Part shown: one piece after another, positions 15,330 through 24,498 of the stretch
Layout of the letters: each line of letters starts with the position of its first letter
How positions within the stretch are numbered: the stretch's first letter is position 1
Assembly: GCF_000336915.1 (NCBI RefSeq)
Contig: NZ_AOMD01000004.1
Coordinates: forward strand, 1 to 41,771
DNA: 41,771 bases
From: Halococcus saccharolyticus DSM 5350
GTDB lineage: Archaea; Halobacteriota; Halobacteria; Halobacteriales; Halococcaceae
Reading direction: 5' to 3'
The notes under the pieces: model-generated
The model's input: the letters and a program-made list of their open reading frames with translations, nothing else
The model's database searches: none
What the model was told of the DNA's origin: nothing
Program-made: the position numbers and the translations under genes

Positions 15330-16571
15330 TCAGTCGTCGGCCGCTGCCTCGGGCTGTTCCGGATCGGCCGTGGCCTGGATCGCCCTCTCAACGCCGGCAG
15401 GTAGCCTCTCAACATCGACGACACACGCGGGCCGAAGGCGCTCGTCGAACGCGCCGGTGGTCGCTCGTGGTTCCGCGTTCGACAGCCCATTCTCGACGAT
15501 CACCACTCGTCCGGCTTCGGCGGCGAGCCCGCGGTTCGTTCCCTCGGCGACCCCGGCCAGCACCACGACGTCAGCCTCCCGAACCGCTCCCGCAGCCCGT
15601 TCGCGGGTGCGTTCGTCGATCGGTGCGAACGGCTCCGCGGTGACAGTCTCGACGCCGTGGGCGGTGGCGGCCTCGGTCGCAACGTCGCCACTCGGAAGGA
15701 CGCCCGCCGAAATCGTAAACCCGGCCTCGGCGAGCGTGGCGATGGCCCGTGCGGCCATCCGTCCGCCGCCGAGGACGTGAACCCGGCTGTCGCGCTCTGC
15801 TCCACCGGTCGTCGCGGTCACGTCGACCGCTCCCGTGACGGGGTGGCGGGTCACGGCAGCATCGGCGTCGAACGCGCGCTCGACGTGGGCCTCTGTCAGC
15901 ACCGCCTCGGGGGAGCCGGTGGCGACCACGCGACCGTCGGCGAGCAACGCGAGCCGATCACAGAACCGGGCGGCGAGCGAGAGGTCGTGGATCGCACACA
16001 GCGCCGCTCGACCATCGGCGACGAACTCCCGGACGAGCGACAGCGTGCGGACCTGGTGATTGATATCGAGGCTGGCGGTCGGCTCGTCGAGAAGGAGGGC
16101 TTCGGGGTCCTGACAGAGCGCTCGGGCGAGCACCACGCGCTGGCGCTCGCCGCCGCTGACTTCGTCGATAGCGCGGTCGGCGAAGCGCTTTATACCTGTG
16201 CGCTCCATCGCGCGCCGGGTGTGCTCGCGATCGGTCGCCGAGGCTCGCTCGAACCGCGAACGGTAAGCCGTTCGGCCCATCGCCACCACCTCACGGACCG
16301 GAAAGGAAAACGAGAGGCTCGTCTCCTGTGGAACCGTCGCGACCCGGCGGGCGATCGCACGCGCCGAGAGCTCCGCAACGTCGTCGCCAGCGATGCGAAC
16401 ACTCCCGTCGGTGGGATCGACCAGTCCGTTGATCGCACCCAGGAGAGTCGTCTTTCCCGCCCCGTTCGGCCCGACCAGCCCCACGATCTCGCCACGGTCG
16501 ACGGTGAGGGTGGCGTCGCTCACGGCCTCCACGTCGCCGAACCCGACCGAGAGGTCCTCGACGTCGATCAC
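15330..16571 (-). CDS. btuD: corrinoid ABC transporter ATPase with extra C-terminal domain
   Basis: A 413-aa protein. Residues 1-250 form a complete FecE/BtuD-type ABC ATPase: Walker [10 protein letters not shown] (34-42), signature VSGGE (138-142), Walker B ALLLDE (158-163) and switch His195. Residues about 262-413 form a second domain beginning [20 protein letters not shown], which looks Rossmann-like (GGGxxA at 268-272 and alternating beta-alpha pattern). Haloarchaeal BtuD proteins of about 400 residues are known from the Halobacterium cobalamin uptake system. The C-terminal domain's function is not established. It works in the cytoplasm with BtuC to import cobalamin or cobinamide. It overlaps btuC by 4 nt (ATGA). 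Confidence 0.85.
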   Translation of the reverse strand: MIDVEDLSVGFGDVEAVSDATLTVDRGEIVGLVGPNGAGKTTLLGAINGLVDPTDGSVRIAGDDVAELSARAIARRVATVPQETSLSFSFPVREVVAMGRTAYRSRFERASATDREHTRRAMERTGIKRFADRAIDEVSGGERQRVVLARALCQDPEALLLDEPTASLDINHQVRTLSLVREFVADGRAALCAIHDLSLAARFCDRLALLADGRVVATGSPEAVLTEAHVERAFDADAAVTRHPVTGAVDVTATTGGAERDSRVHVLGGGRMAARAIATLAEAGFTISAGVLPSGDVATEAATAHGVETVTAEPFAPIDERTRERAAGAVREADVVVLAGVAEGTNRGLAAEAGRVVIVENGLSNAEPRATTGAFDERLRPACVVDVERLPAGVERAIQATADPEQPEAAADD

Positions 16572-17677
16572 AGCGCGTGGACCTCCTGGCGGCGGAGCAA
16601 GTAGAGGAAAAATGGCGCGCCGACCGCCGCGGTCACGATCCCGACGGGGAGCTCGGCGGGCCCCGATCGAGCGAGAGTGTCGGCAGCGACGAGGAAGCCC
16701 CCGCCGGCGAGCGTACTGGTCGGCAACAGGATCCGGTGGTCGGGGCCGACGAGCAGCCGCATCACGTGGGGAACGATCAGTCCCACGAACCCGATCACAC
16801 CCGAAACCGCGACCGCGGCCGCCGTCAGCACGCTCGACACCGCGAGCAACACCCGCTTGGTGCGCTCGACTTCGATTCCCAGCGAGTGAGCGTCGCTCTC
16901 TCCGAGCAGGAGGACGTTGAGATCGCGGCTGTACGCGAGCAGGACGACGAAGGCGAGGACGACGACCGGCAGGGTGGTCGTGACCTCGTCCCAGCCCGCG
17001 TTGTGGAGGTGACCCATCAGCCAGTAGGTCACCTGTCGGAGGCTCTCACCCGATTGGACCAGCATGTACGAAATCACCGCTCCCAGAAACGTCTGAATCG
17101 CAACGCCCGCGAGTAGCAGGGTCGCCACCGGTGTCCGGCCACCCTCGGTGGCGATCAGGTAGACCCCGAACGCCGCGATCAGCGCGCCGGCGAAGGCCGC
17201 ACCCTGGAGGCCGAGTCCGAACGGGATCGCGAGCGGGAAAACGATCGACGCGACCGCGCCGACCGCCGCACCAGTCGAAACTCCGATGATCGACGGATCG
17301 GCCATCGGGTTCCGGAAAAACCCCTGCATCACGGTGCCCGCACCGCCGAGCGCACACCCCACGACCGCCGCGAGCGCGATCCGGGGCAGTCGGATGCCAA
17401 GAACGATGGTCGCTGCGGTTTCGGGAACGCGAACCGAGAACCACGGAAGCGCGTCGAGCACGACCTTCGCGACCACGCCGTACTCGATCCCGACCGGCCC
17501 GACCGTCGCGCCGGCGAGCACCACCGCGATCAACGCGATCGCAAGGCCGACCGACCACGCGACCGCGCGTCGAAGCACGCCCGACGCCGCCGCGTCCGCA
17601 TCGGGGTTGGCGTCCACATCGGCGTTTGCCTCCGTGGCCGCGGCAGTTTCGGATCCGGTTCGCGTCCCCGTTCCCAT
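16568..17677 (-). CDS. btuC: corrinoid ABC transporter permease
   Basis: A 369-aa FecCD-family permease with about ten membrane helices. The family motif [19 protein letters not shown] is intact, and the C-terminus has the usual [21 protein letters not shown]. The first ~35 residues (from [20 protein letters not shown]) are an acidic, Ala-rich cytoplasmic tail. The ATG at 17677 is chosen because it sits about 29 nt from the shared AT-box. A longer reading frame would run through the promoter and into btuF. BtuC pairs with BtuD (4-nt overlap) and receives substrate from the divergently encoded BtuF. By homology the cargo is a corrinoid; another FecCD substrate such as a siderophore cannot be excluded from sequence alone. 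Confidence 0.87.
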   Translation of the reverse strand: MGTGTRTGSETAAATEANADVDANPDADAAASGVLRRAVAWSVGLAIALIAVVLAGATVGPVGIEYGVVAKVVLDALPWFSVRVPETAATIVLGIRLPRIALAAVVGCALGGAGTVMQGFFRNPMADPSIIGVSTGAAVGAVASIVFPLAIPFGLGLQGAAFAGALIAAFGVYLIATEGGRTPVATLLLAGVAIQTFLGAVISYMLVQSGESLRQVTYWLMGHLHNAGWDEVTTTLPVVVLAFVVLLAYSRDLNVLLLGESDAHSLGIEVERTKRVLLAVSSVLTAAAVAVSGVIGFVGLIVPHVMRLLVGPDHRILLPTSTLAGGGFLVAADTLARSGPAELPVGIVTAAVGAPFFLYLLRRQEVHAL

Positions 17678-17681
17678 GGCT

Positions 17682-17695
17682 GCAACCCGGGTTGC
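17682..17695. promoter_or_regulatory. 14-bp perfect palindrome in the btuC/btuF promoter
   Basis: GCAACCCGGGTTGC is a perfect palindrome located between the shared AT-box and the btuC ATG, in a divergent gap of only 58 bp. It would cover the btuC transcription start and lie upstream of the btuF box, a good place for a dimeric repressor. Confidence 0.5.
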
Positions 17696-17701
17696 TTTAG
17701 G

Positions 17702-17712
17702 TAAATATTTAT
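17702..17712. promoter_or_regulatory. bidirectional TATA element for btuC and btuF
   Basis: The stretch contains AAATATTT (17703-17710), itself palindromic. Its centre is about 29 nt from both the btuC ATG (17677, leftward) and the btuF ATG (17736, rightward), so one AT-box could serve both leaderless transcripts. Confidence 0.6.
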
Positions 17713-17735
17713 TGTGTCGCTTGCACCGTTCGTTC

Positions 17736-19085
17736 ATGCGAACAGACGTCTTTTCGATGATTCTCGCGGCGGTGGTACTGCTCAGTGCAGTCGGGCCGGC
17801 CGCGGCGACGACCAGCGCAGCGACCGCAGGGACCACGACCGAAAGGATCGGTGGGCCGACGGCACCCGACGTTCAGCAGGCGACCTGTTCGTTCCCGACG
17901 ACGGCGACCGACGCGACCGGGACCGAAATCACCGTCGAGGACGAACCGGAATCAGTCGTCACGCTCTCACCGAGCGCCGCCCAGACGATGTGGGAGATCG
18001 GTGCACGCGAGAAGGTAGTAGGACTCACGAAGTACGCCAGCTACCTCGAGGGAGCCGAGACGCGGACGAACGTCTCGGGCGCGGGGCAGCAGTACGCCAA
18101 CGTCGAGGCGGTGGTAGGGCTCGAACCCGATCTCGTGCTCGCGCCGAACGTGATCCCGAACGAGACGGTCGAAAGCCTTCGTAGCGCCGGACTGACCGTG
18201 TTCAAGTTCGGCTTTGCCGGATCGATCGAGGATGTCTCCGAGAAGACTCGGCTCACCGGCGAACTCGTCGGTGCGTGCGAGGGCGCGAACCGCATCGCGG
18301 ACACGATGGATTCCCACGTCGAGTCGATCCGCAACGCGGTTGCCAACGAGTCCAGGCCACAGACGCTCTACCTGCTTGGTGGTGGGTACGTCGCGGGCAA
18401 CAACACGTTCATCGGCTCGATGATCGAGACCGCCGGCGGGACCAACCTCGCAGCGAACGCCAGCATCGAGGGATACAAGCAGATCAGCGACGAGGTGATC
18501 GCCCAACGCGACCCCGAGTGGCTTGTCGTCTCTAGCCCGACGGCGATACCCAACGGCACGCCGTGGGCGGACACGACCGCCATCCAGGAGAATCAGACCA
18601 TCGTCGTAAACAACAGCTACGTCAACCAGCCCGCACCCCGAGTGATGCTGCCGTTGATGGAAATGGCCCGGCAGCTCCATCCCGACGCGATCGAAGGGGC
18701 GAACCTTACTGACTCCGCCATCGGCCCCGCGAACCTCACGGCGGCGAACGCGACTGCGGCTGCGACCGACGGTGGAAACACGACGGCCACCGACAGCAAC
18801 GAAACGATCGACGGCAACGAGACGGCCGCTGGAGCGACCGACGGGACGACGATGACTGAATCAACTGCTGACGGAACGACCGGCGACACGACTTCGACCG
18901 AAACCGGCGACGCGACGACCGAGGAAGCGACCGCCACGGCCGACGATGCTGGAGCGGCCACGACCGGCGATAGCGGGAATGCGACGACGACCAGCTCGGG
19001 TAGCGGTCCTGGCTTCGGGCCCGCGGTCGCAGTCATCGCAGTACTCGCCGGAACGTTGCTCGTGGTCGGGAGAAACGGACGATAA
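17736..19085 (+). CDS. btuF: corrinoid-binding surface lipoprotein-like receptor, PGF-CTERM anchored
   Basis: A 449-aa secreted binding protein. It has a Sec signal peptide ([20 protein letters not shown]), then a class III helical-backbone binding domain at about 60-320 ([55 protein letters not shown]). A long Thr/Ala/Glu/Asp-rich stalk follows (about 325-420), then a PGF-CTERM anchor (PGFGPAV at about 425, hydrophobic helix, RNGR end). It should capture cobalamin-type corrinoids outside the cell and deliver them to BtuCD. Anchoring by an archaeosortase is inferred from the tail. Many NxT/NxS sites imply N-glycosylation. The start is set by the shared promoter; longer in-frame readings overlap btuC. 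Confidence 0.88.
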   Translation: MRTDVFSMILAAVVLLSAVGPAAATTSAATAGTTTERIGGPTAPDVQQATCSFPTTATDATGTEITVEDEPESVVTLSPSAAQTMWEIGAREKVVGLTKYASYLEGAETRTNVSGAGQQYANVEAVVGLEPDLVLAPNVIPNETVESLRSAGLTVFKFGFAGSIEDVSEKTRLTGELVGACEGANRIADTMDSHVESIRNAVANESRPQTLYLLGGGYVAGNNTFIGSMIETAGGTNLAANASIEGYKQISDEVIAQRDPEWLVVSSPTAIPNGTPWADTTAIQENQTIVVNNSYVNQPAPRVMLPLMEMARQLHPDAIEGANLTDSAIGPANLTAANATAAATDGGNTTATDSNETIDGNETAAGATDGTTMTESTADGTTGDTTSTETGDATTEEATATADDAGAATTGDSGNATTTSSGSGPGFGPAVAVIAVLAGTLLVVGRNGR

Positions 19086-19107
19086 CGTCGCTTCAGGGCA
19101 TCCAGAG

Positions 19108-20973
19108 CTAGCTTTTCGAATCAGTGGTGATCTCGGTCGCTCCCCTGCCGATCGGATCAAGCGTCTCGCCCGGCTCGGCCTGGTTGAGATAGAGCACGGC
19201 GTTGATGAGCCCGATGTGGCTGAACGCCTGCGGGAAGTTGCCACGGTGCTCGCCGGTTTCGGGATCGATCTCCTCGGCGAACAGCCCGATCGGGCTCAGA
19301 TGCTCCGTCGCGCTCTCGAAAACGTCGTGGGCTTCCTCGACACGTCCGGAGAGCGCGAGACATTCGACCAGCCAGTACGAGCACAGCACGAACGCTCCCT
19401 CCTCGCCGGGAAGGCCGTCGTCGCCCTCGTAGCGCATCACGAGGCCCTCGTCAGTCATGAGGTGATCCATCACGGCGTCGATCGTGCTCTGCATCCGGTC
19501 GTCGTCGAACGGGAGCAAGCCGACGCTGCCGAGTCTCAGTGCGGCCGCATCGACGGTTTCACCCTCGAACGTCTGGGTGAAGCAGCCGAGTTCCTCGTCG
19601 AACCCCTCTTCGAGGACGGTTTCACGGATCGTATCACGCTCGCCTTTCCAGCGGTCGATCGGGGCGTCGAAATCGTTGTCTTCGGCGATCTTGATCCCCC
19701 TGTCGAGCGCCGCCCAGCAAAGCGCTTTCGAGTGGACGACATGCTTGGGCTCGCTGCGGACCTCCCAGATGCCCTTGTCCTTGTTCGTCCAGACCCCGGA
19801 GACGTGATCGATCACCTCCTCAATGACCTCCCACTCGCCCGCGAAGATCTCCTCGCCGTAGTCGGTCGCGGTGTAGATCGCGGTGATGAGTTCGCCGTAG
19901 GTGTCGAGTTGCTGCTGGTCGCCGGCCGCGTTGCCGATGCGCACGGGTTTGGAGTGACGGTAGCCCGAGAAGTGATCCAACTCCTCCTCGACCATCTCGG
20001 GCGGGTAGTGGAGGCCGTACAGCGGGTGGCCGATCTCGCCCGGATCGTCCTTGTGACACATCGTGAGACACCAGTCGAACCCGTTGCGGGCTTCGCGTTC
20101 GTGGCCGAGTTCGTTGAGTGCCTGGATGGTGTAGGAGACGTCCCGGATCCACGCGTAGCGGTAATCCCAGTTGCGAACGCCGCCGACCTCCTCGGGCAGC
20201 GAGGTGGTGGGCGCGGCCGCGATAGCGTGGGTCTGGGGGTTCATCAAGAGCCGGAGCACGAGCCCCGATCGGATCACGTCGTCGTGGTAGGGGCCTTCGA
20301 ACGGGCAGCCCGATGCGTCGAGACACTGGTGAGTCCAGTCCTGCCAGTAATCGATGGTCTCGCGTAGCAGCGCCGCACAGTCGGCGGCGTCGATCGGCTC
20401 GCGGTCGTTGTACTGGAGCACGAACCACATCGTCTCGTCGGCGCGGAGGGTTTCGGTTGCCTCGGCGTGTTCTTCCTCACCCTCCGAGGACTCGAAGTCC
20501 GCCGGACTCCAGAGGTAGAGCTGTTCGCCGTTACCGCGTGCGATGACACCCTCGCTGGTCTGCTCGACCGTGGTTCCGACACGATCGTAGTCGAACCGGG
20601 GCTCGAACGTGGCATCCAGTTCGATCGTGCCCTCAGTACAGGTCACCTTCCGGTAGATCGCGCTCGTAGTGTGGCCGAGCTCCACTCCGTCGACCACAGG
20701 CATGAAATCGGTCAGCGTCATCGTTCCCGAGTCAGTTTCGAAGGTCGTCCGGAGCACGTTCGTCCGGGTGACGTACTCCTGTGCCGACTCGAACTCGCCA
20801 CTGGGCTGAATGGCGAAATGGCCACCGCCGTCGTCGTCGAGGATGCCGGCAAAGACGCTCGACGACTCGATGTGGGGGAAACAACACCAGTCGATCGAAC
20901 CATCGTTCCCGATCAACGGGCAGGTTTCGAGGTTCCCGATGACGCCGTAGTCCTCGATCTGCGTGAATGCCAT
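19108..20973 (-). CDS. GH15 glucoamylase / glucodextranase-like glycosidase
   Basis: A 621-aa protein with the two-domain layout of archaeal/bacterial GH15 enzymes. The N-terminal super-beta-sandwich begins MAFTQIEDYGVIGNLETCPL and DGSIDWCCFPHIES. The (alpha/alpha)6 barrel carries RNWDYRYAWIRDVS (267-280), GIWEVRSEPKHVVHSKALCW (401-420, catalytic acid probably E404), and LPGEEGAFVLCSYWLVECL (521-539, base probably E525). It should release glucose from alpha-glucans or trehalose. No signal peptide is visible, so it probably acts on internal storage glycogen or trehalose. The ATG at 20973 is supported by a TATA-like box 27 nt upstream. Confidence 0.9.
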   Translation of the reverse strand: MAFTQIEDYGVIGNLETCPLIGNDGSIDWCCFPHIESSSVFAGILDDDGGGHFAIQPSGEFESAQEYVTRTNVLRTTFETDSGTMTLTDFMPVVDGVELGHTTSAIYRKVTCTEGTIELDATFEPRFDYDRVGTTVEQTSEGVIARGNGEQLYLWSPADFESSEGEEEHAEATETLRADETMWFVLQYNDREPIDAADCAALLRETIDYWQDWTHQCLDASGCPFEGPYHDDVIRSGLVLRLLMNPQTHAIAAAPTTSLPEEVGGVRNWDYRYAWIRDVSYTIQALNELGHEREARNGFDWCLTMCHKDDPGEIGHPLYGLHYPPEMVEEELDHFSGYRHSKPVRIGNAAGDQQQLDTYGELITAIYTATDYGEEIFAGEWEVIEEVIDHVSGVWTNKDKGIWEVRSEPKHVVHSKALCWAALDRGIKIAEDNDFDAPIDRWKGERDTIRETVLEEGFDEELGCFTQTFEGETVDAAALRLGSVGLLPFDDDRMQSTIDAVMDHLMTDEGLVMRYEGDDGLPGEEGAFVLCSYWLVECLALSGRVEEAHDVFESATEHLSPIGLFAEEIDPETGEHRGNFPQAFSHIGLINAVLYLNQAEPGETLDPIGRGATEITTDSKS

Positions 20974-20995
20974 GCGTCGTGTGGATGGAGGGGCC

Positions 20996-21004
20996 ACAAA
21001 TAGC
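20996..21004 (-). promoter_or_regulatory. TATA-like box of the GH15 gene
   Basis: Read on the minus strand it is GCTATTTGT, centred 27 nt from the ATG at 20973, indicating a leaderless transcript and supporting that start over longer frames. Confidence 0.5.
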
Positions 21005-21070
21005 TCATCCTTGCGTCCGATACGATGGCCAGAACCGAGTCGGTCGACGGTCCGGTTTCGGCGTGTCTCT

Positions 21071-21086
21071 CGGTAGGTACATACCG
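21071..21086 (+). promoter_or_regulatory. promoter/interrupted palindrome before the DUF6684-like gene
   Basis: CGGTA-GGTACA-TACCG has 5-bp inverted arms around an AT-containing centre about 30 nt before the ATG at 21109. It may be the promoter core overlapped by a regulator site. Confidence 0.35.
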
Positions 21087-21108
21087 CTCCGGGGGTTACG
21101 TCAGGTCG

Positions 21109-21405
21109 ATGGCAGAGCGTGTCTTCGACCGCGAAACGCTGCTCGATCTCACGGTCAACTTCATCCCGCTCGGGATGTTGCTGTTTTTCATTCTCCTGTT
21201 CGCCGGGACCACCGTTGGCGGCCCGGCTCCGGTCGCGAGGCTCGTCAGTCAGGCACTGCTCGTGGTGCCGTTCGTCGCGCTCGTGGGCATCACGTATTTC
21301 ACCGGCCGAATCATCGCCGAGAGCGAACGGACGGGCCACTCCGAGACCGCCAGGGCGATCACCGCCCTCGTCACCGGCGAGGAGCCCGACGAGGACGAGG
21401 GGTGA
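21109..21405 (+). CDS. small membrane protein of the cytochrome oxidase region (DUF6684-like)
   Basis: A 98-aa protein starting MAERVFDRETLLDLTVNFIP. Two membrane helices (about 18-38 and 48-70) are followed by an amphipathic helix and an acidic EEPDEDEG tail. It resembles a haloarchaea-specific family regularly encoded next to cytochrome oxidase genes (I recall DUF6684, not checked). No catalytic residues are visible, so it may be a subunit or assembly partner of the oxidase. The ATG at 21109 is chosen for the family-like N-terminus and promoter spacing. Confidence 0.75.
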   Translation: MAERVFDRETLLDLTVNFIPLGMLLFFILLFAGTTVGGPAPVARLVSQALLVVPFVALVGITYFTGRIIAESERTGHSETARAITALVTGEEPDEDEG

Positions 21406-21429
21406 TCGGCCGCAGCGTCGCGGAGTCGT

Positions 21430-21660
21430 TCAGTCGGCCGAGCGTTCGCGCTGGATCAACACGCCGCCAGCGACGGCGAGCACGAGGCCCGCGACGGGGA
21501 TGGCGAGAACCGGGACGCGATACACGGCGTCGATCCCGCCCCACGCGGAGAGCCCAACACCGAGGAGGACGACGAGGTAACCCACCGTTGCGGCGATCAG
21601 CCCGATCGCGACCCGCCACGAGGGCGACGCGACGACGGCGGTGTTCGGTGTGGACGTCAT
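21430..21660 (-). CDS. small two-helix membrane protein in the cox region
   Basis: A 76-aa protein (MTSTPNTAVVASPSWRVAIG...). Two hydrophobic segments (about 15-37 and 46-66) are separated by a short loop, and it ends in QRERSAD. I do not recognise the family for certain; similar small proteins are commonly found beside haloarchaeal cox genes. It is divergent from coxC and convergent with the DUF6684-like gene. A GATAAAT box at 21694-21700 (minus strand ATTTATC) lies about 36 nt before the ATG. Confidence 0.65.
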   Translation of the reverse strand: MTSTPNTAVVASPSWRVAIGLIAATVGYLVVLLGVGLSAWGGIDAVYRVPVLAIPVAGLVLAVAGGVLIQRERSAD

Positions 21661-21775
21661 CGATGGCGTCGTTTCGAGTCCGACGGCCGGGGAGATAAAT
21701 CGCCCGTCCGAAGAAGGAGGGGAGAAATGAGCCACGGACGACGGGCCACGGAACGATAGCGGGGCGCAGGCGGGG

Positions 21776-21783
21776 TCTTTTTG
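21776..21783 (+). promoter_or_regulatory. TATA-like box of coxC
   Basis: TCTTTTTG inside GTCTTTTTGC, with its first base 32 nt before the coxC ATG at 21808. The same ten bases occur at the same distance before the membrane-protein gene at 25437. Confidence 0.55.
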
Positions 21784-21807
21784 CCGGACTGCGTCCAACC
21801 CGATGAC

Positions 21808-22674
21808 ATGGGAACGGCAACCGACACTGGCGAGGACACGGACGCCCACGATCCGCCGGTCGGGATGGATTTCCCGCTCGGCCGCGACGAGGCGACGTGG
21901 TGGCCGATCGTCTGTGCGATCGGGGCCACCGGGCTGTATCTCGGGGCCGGGCTGTACTTTCTCGGCCACGGCGAGGTCGCGATCATTCCCGGGTTCGTCG
22001 GGCCGGTAGTGTTCGGCGGCGGTGCGCTCGTCTTCCTCGCTGGGCTGTTCGGCTGGCTGTACCAGGGGTTCGTCGCGGATTTCTGGACACGCTCGACGGA
22101 CGAACGCGAGCCGGGATCGCTCCGGGGCGCGATGTACCTCTTCCTCGCGACCGACGTGTTCACGTTCGCCGGCGGGTTCATCTACTACTTCTTCATCCGG
22201 GCGGGCGGCTGGCCGCCCGGCGAGATCCCCGAACTACTGACCACGGTGTTGGTCGTGAACACCGCGCTCCTCGTGGTGAGCAGTTTCACGCTACACTTCG
22301 CTCACTCGGCGCTCGAAAAGGGTAATCGGCGACGGTTCGGGTTCCTGCTCGTGACGACGTTCGTGCTCGGCCTGCTGTTCGTCGCGGGGCAGATCTACGA
22401 GTATCACGACCTCATCGTCGGCGAGGGGTTCACGATCGCGTCGGGGATCTTCGGGAGCGCCTTCTACGGCCTCACCGGGCTCCACGGTCTCCACGTCGCG
22501 CTCGGGACGATCCTGCTCGGAATCCTCGTCGTGCGTGCGCACCTCGGCCAGTACGAGCCCGGTCGTGACACTTCGATCGCGACGGTTTCGCTGTACTGGC
22601 ATTTCGTCGACGTCGTCTGGGTGTTCCTCGTCGCCGTCCTCTACGTCGGCGCGTCGGTCACACCGGTCCTCTGA
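21808..22674 (+). CDS. coxC: cytochrome c oxidase-type subunit III
   Basis: A 288-aa protein with seven membrane helices. Typical subunit III segments include REPGSLRGAMYLFLATDVFT, GFIYYFFIRAGGWPP, FYGLTGLHGLHVALGTILLG and the C-terminal SLYWHFVDVVWVFLVAVLYV, with the conserved WHFVDxxW motif. The first ~30 residues are an acidic cytoplasmic tail. Subunit III has no metal centre; it stabilises subunit I and proton uptake. The ATG at 21808 is chosen over an in-frame start 27 nt upstream because the promoter box would overlap the longer version. coxA and coxB are encoded within 7 kb on the opposite strand. Confidence 0.9.
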   Translation: MGTATDTGEDTDAHDPPVGMDFPLGRDEATWWPIVCAIGATGLYLGAGLYFLGHGEVAIIPGFVGPVVFGGGALVFLAGLFGWLYQGFVADFWTRSTDEREPGSLRGAMYLFLATDVFTFAGGFIYYFFIRAGGWPPGEIPELLTTVLVVNTALLVVSSFTLHFAHSALEKGNRRRFGFLLVTTFVLGLLFVAGQIYEYHDLIVGEGFTIASGIFGSAFYGLTGLHGLHVALGTILLGILVVRAHLGQYEPGRDTSIATVSLYWHFVDVVWVFLVAVLYVGASVTPVL

Positions 22675-22761
22675 CGACCTGTATCCCGCAGGAACCAGGA
22701 ATCGCGTCTTTGTATTCTTGTATGCCGGTCGACAGCATTCTCCCGATCTGAACCACCGGAT

Positions 22762-22768
22762 GCTTTAG
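22762..22768 (+). promoter_or_regulatory. TATA-like box of the gamma-glutamyltransferase gene
   Basis: GCTTTAG is centred 28 nt before the GTG at 22793 and supports that start. A very similar GCTTTAGGT sequence occurs at the btu promoter. Confidence 0.4.
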
Positions 22769-22792
22769 GTCGATACCGGTTCGAGCTATCGT

Positions 22793-24472
22793 GTGCCCGA
22801 ACCAGACCTCGACCGGTTCACCTCGCGCCGATCGACCGTCTACGCCGATCGCGGCATCGTCGCCACCAGCCAGCCGCTCGCCGCCGAAGCCGGCGTCGAG
22901 ATCCTCCGCAACGGCGGCAACGCGTTCGACGCCGCCGTCGCCACCGCCGCCGCGCTCAACGTGGTTGAGCCGACGAGCACGGGGCTGGGTGGCGACGCGT
23001 TCGCACTCTACCGGACTGCGGACGGCGAGACCGGTGCGATGCGGGCCTGTGGCGGTGCACCCGCCGAGGCGACGATCGAAAACGTCCGGACCTCGGTCCG
23101 CGAGCACGACGACGCCGACGATTGGTACCCCAGCGAGCGCGGGTACGCGGTCGACGGCAGCGACACCGCCGCCGAGATCGAAATGCCGTTTCTCGGTCCC
23201 CACGCTGTCACCGTCCCTGGCACCGCTCGGGGGTGGGAGGCGACCGTCGAGCGCCACGGTCGTCGATCGCTCGGCGAGGTCCTCCAACCCGCGATCCGCT
23301 ACGCGACCGAGGGGTATCCCGTTTCGGAGATCATCGCTCACCACTGGCAGGCGGCGGAGGAGCTGTTCACCGACGCGAACGCCGCCGACGCCTACCTGAA
23401 GAACGGATCCGCACCCAGTGTCGGCGAACGAATGCGCCTGCCCCGTCTCGGCGAGAGCCTCCGGATGATCGCCGAACAGGGGGCTGACGTGGTGTACAAT
23501 GGCGAAATCGGCGAGGAAATCGCGAACGAAGTCCAATCGAAGGGCGGCTTCCTCACCGTCGACGATCTCGCGGCCTTCGAACCCGAGTTCCCCGACCCCG
23601 TCTCGACACGGTACAACGGGGCCGAGGTGTACGAACTCCCACCGAACAACCAGGGGCTGATCGCGCTCGAAGCGCTCAACATTGCGGCGGAGATCGATGC
23701 GGGCGAGTACCCCCTCGACTCGCCCGAGCGCGTCCACTACTTCGCGGAGGCCACGAAACGCGCGTTCCACGACGGCCACCGCTATATCACCGATCCCGCC
23801 TACGAGGACGTCCCGCCGCTCACCTCCAGCGAATGGGCGCGGCGGCGCGCCGCGGACGTCGACGCGACCGCGAGCGACGTGAGCTTCGGCGTCCCCGACG
23901 CACGCGCCGAGGACGCCGACACCGTCCTGCTCTGTGTCGCCGACGACGCAGGCAACGTCGTTTCGTTCATCAACTCCCGGTTCGCCGGGTTCGGCTCCGG
24001 GCTGGTCGCCGGCGATACCGGGATCGCCCTCCAGAACCGCGGCGCGTCGTTCTCGCTCGATCCCGACCACCCGAACAGCCTCGAACCCGGCAAACGGCCG
24101 TTCCACACGCTGATCCCCGGTATCATCGATCTCGCGCCCGATTCTCCGGAGGACGACTGGGCGGCGTTCGGCGTCATGGGCGGGTACATGCAGCCACAGG
24201 GCCACGTCCAGGTCGTCTCGAACCTCGTCGATTACGACCTCCCGCTCCAGGCCGCGCTCGACCGCCCACGGTGGCGCTACCGTGAGGACGGCTCGCTCGC
24301 GGTCGAGGGACGGATCGACGGCACACTCGCGACGAAGCTCGCCCGGATGGGTCACGACGTCCGCGTGCTCGCGCCGTCGCTGTTCGGCGGCGCGCAGATC
24401 GCCAGAAACCGGGATGGTGTGCTTTCGGGTGCGACCGAACCCCGGAAGGACGGGTCGGTCGCCGGGTTCTGA
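22793..24472 (+). CDS. ggt: gamma-glutamyltransferase-family Ntn hydrolase
   Basis: A 559-aa protein beginning at GTG. Family landmarks are ILRNGGNAFDAAVATAAALN (38-57), TSTGLGGDAFALYRT (61-75), VTVPGTARGWEA (139-150), and the autoprocessing site DADTVLLCVADDAGNVVSF, with Thr377 as the probable small-subunit N-terminal nucleophile. ALQNRGASFSLDPDHPN and KRPFHTLIPGI follow, and MGGYMQPQGHVQV lies near the C-terminus. No signal peptide is visible, so it is probably cytoplasmic. The family cleaves or transfers gamma-glutamyl groups; haloarchaea use gamma-glutamylcysteine as a thiol, a plausible substrate. It sits between coxC (same strand, 118 bp) and convergent coxB (26 bp), with its own promoter. 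Confidence 0.85.
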   Translation: MPEPDLDRFTSRRSTVYADRGIVATSQPLAAEAGVEILRNGGNAFDAAVATAAALNVVEPTSTGLGGDAFALYRTADGETGAMRACGGAPAEATIENVRTSVREHDDADDWYPSERGYAVDGSDTAAEIEMPFLGPHAVTVPGTARGWEATVERHGRRSLGEVLQPAIRYATEGYPVSEIIAHHWQAAEELFTDANAADAYLKNGSAPSVGERMRLPRLGESLRMIAEQGADVVYNGEIGEEIANEVQSKGGFLTVDDLAAFEPEFPDPVSTRYNGAEVYELPPNNQGLIALEALNIAAEIDAGEYPLDSPERVHYFAEATKRAFHDGHRYITDPAYEDVPPLTSSEWARRRAADVDATASDVSFGVPDARAEDADTVLLCVADDAGNVVSFINSRFAGFGSGLVAGDTGIALQNRGASFSLDPDHPNSLEPGKRPFHTLIPGIIDLAPDSPEDDWAAFGVMGGYMQPQGHVQVVSNLVDYDLPLQAALDRPRWRYREDGSLAVEGRIDGTLATKLARMGHDVRVLAPSLFGGAQIARNRDGVLSGATEPRKDGSVAGF

Positions 24473-24498
24473 CGGCGGCAGGTCGCGCCCGCTCCGAT

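Noticed and set aside
17286-17735. N-terminal extension of btuF by 150 codons
   Set aside because: It is antisense to btuC and runs through the shared promoter; the signal peptide begins at 17736.
17678-17735. Cobalamin riboswitch upstream of btu genes
   Set aside because: The gap is 58 bp and both genes appear leaderless; there is no room for the RNA.
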